From assembly GCA_026417675.1 (NCBI GenBank), contig JAOACV010000136.1:1-6847 (forward strand): DNA of 6,847 nt. Reading direction: 5' to 3'. Source of the DNA: Verrucomicrobiia bacterium (GTDB taxonomy: Bacteria; Verrucomicrobiota; Verrucomicrobiia; CAIQCK01). Shown here in pieces: positions 6,091 to 6,847 of the stretch. The notes beneath the pieces are model-generated. The model saw nothing but the letters and a program-made list of their open reading frames with translations, searched no databases and was not told the origin of the DNA. The translations under genes were made by a program, and so were the position numbers. Position 1 is the stretch's first letter. Every line of letters begins with the position of its first letter.

Positions 6091-6847
6091 ATGAACATGG
6101 ACGTCCATTCACAACTCGACCTGTGTATCCAGCGAACGATTGCCTGGCTGCGCGCCCAACAGCGGCCGGACGGCCATTGGTGTGCCGAGCTGGAGGGGGA
6201 CACGATCCTGGAGTCGGAATACCTGATGTATCTGTATTGGTGCGGCCGGCTTGATCCGGACACGCTGCGCAAGTGCGTCAACTACATCATAAGCCGCGAG
6301 GCGCCCGGCGGCGGCTGGGGCATCTATCCCGGCGGCCCGTGCAATCTTAGCGCATCAGTGAAGGCATACCTCGTCTGCAAGTGGGCCGGGCACAAGCCGG
6401 CCGAGCCGTTCATGCGGCGCGCTCGCGAGGCGATCCTCGCCCAAGGCGGCGCATCGCGGGTGAACAGTTGGACCCGCATCTTTCTGTGGCTGATCGGCCT
6501 CTGCGACTTCAAGCACGTGCCAGCCATCCCGGCCGAATTCGTCAGCATGCCGAAATGGTTCTACTTCAACATCTTCGACGTGAGCGCGTGGTCGCGGACG
6601 ATGATTGTGCCTCTGACAATCCTCTACCATTACAAACCGGTCAGGCCCTGGCCCGACCCGACAGTGATTGACGAGCTTTACGTCGGCGGCCGCGAGAAGG
6701 CCGATTTCTCGTGGCCGCGGGATCCGGGGATCTTCTCGTGGCGGAACTTTTTCATCCTGCTGAACTGGTGGATGCGTTTCTGGGAAGGCGTGCCGTTCAA
6801 GCCGTTGCGCAAAGCGTCGCTACGACGCGCGGAAGCGTGGCTGAAGC
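6091..6847 (+). CDS. shc: Squalene-hopene cyclase, N-terminal part (cut by window end)
   Basis: The first 252 residues of a class II triterpene cyclase, about a third of the usual 630-720. The enzyme folds squalene into hopene/hopanol at the cytoplasmic membrane, the committed step of hopanoid synthesis. Family marks: QxxxGxW (Q24, G28, W30) as the first QW repeat; E41-S-E-Y within the conserved helix after it; GGGWGIYPGGP (73-83), which matches the GTWALYPGGPPDL region of Alicyclobacillus cyclase as I recall it but lacks the usual Gln before it; QGG (118-120) followed by a TR.FLWLIG stretch (128-136); and SAWSRT (165-170). The catalytic DxDD motif near residue 375 falls outside the window, so squalene-hopene cyclase rather than an oxidosqualene or other prenyl cyclase is judged from overall resemblance. 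ATG 6091 is the first start after an in-frame TAA (6079-6081); an in-frame ATG at 6097 is the alternative. No clear Shine-Dalgarno sequence precedes either. It diverges from the MBL/KAS III unit and has a good promoter candidate at 5980-6007. Confidence 0.93.
   Translation, partial: MNMDVHSQLDLCIQRTIAWLRAQQRPDGHWCAELEGDTILESEYLMYLYWCGRLDPDTLRKCVNYIISREAPGGGWGIYPGGPCNLSASVKAYLVCKWAGHKPAEPFMRRAREAILAQGGASRVNSWTRIFLWLIGLCDFKHVPAIPAEFVSMPKWFYFNIFDVSAWSRTMIVPLTILYHYKPVRPWPDPTVIDELYVGGREKADFSWPRDPGIFSWRNFFILLNWWMRFWEGVPFKPLRKASLRRAEAWLK

Noticed and set aside
5388..6254. Plus-strand open frame (288 codons) across the divergent gap
   Set aside because: It overlaps the MBL gene antisense, the promoter region and the start of shc in another frame; both real genes have recognisable family motifs.

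Overview
The window is GC-rich DNA from a bacterium, probably Gram-negative. It carries the 5' part of a squalene-hopene cyclase gene (hopanoid synthesis), an LctP-type lactate permease, and a two-gene unit pairing a FabH-type condensing enzyme with a metallo-beta-lactamase-fold hydrolase. The cyclase reminds me of Verrucomicrobia/PVC-type sequences, but this is an impression from memory and the lineage stays open. No tRNA, rRNA, CRISPR array, insertion sequence or phage gene is visible.

Layout from left to right: (1) the 3' end of an unrecognised plus-strand gene (2-454). (2) A 98-bp convergent gap with two small inverted repeats. (3) lctP on the minus strand (553-2175), with a TTG start fixed by an upstream in-frame stop and a good ribosome binding site. 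(4) A 170-bp divergent gap with GC-rich palindromes and a short direct repeat. (5) A plus-strand gene for a multi-spanning membrane protein with a probable PH-like domain (2346-3896). (6) A 56-bp convergent gap. (7) A minus-strand two-gene unit: the MBL-fold hydrolase (4956-5885) is transcribed first and is followed after 1 nt by the FabH-family synthase (3953-4954). (8) A 205-bp divergent control region with a good sigma70-like promoter facing right. (9) The first 252 codons of shc (6091 to the window end), cut by the window edge.

The most interesting part is the two-gene unit. Compared from memory, the FabH-type protein resembles PqsD more than housekeeping FabH, and the MBL protein resembles PqsE, the thioesterase encoded next to PqsD in the Pseudomonas alkylquinolone operon. 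Here the gene order is reversed, no pqsA or pqsBC-like gene is in the window, and the unit faces a hopanoid gene. The MBL protein also has Gly where this fold normally has its metal-bridging Asp. A plausible reading is a small beta-ketoacyl-thioester-forming and thioester-cleaving module with an unknown product. The lactate permease and the membrane protein look like independent transcription units.
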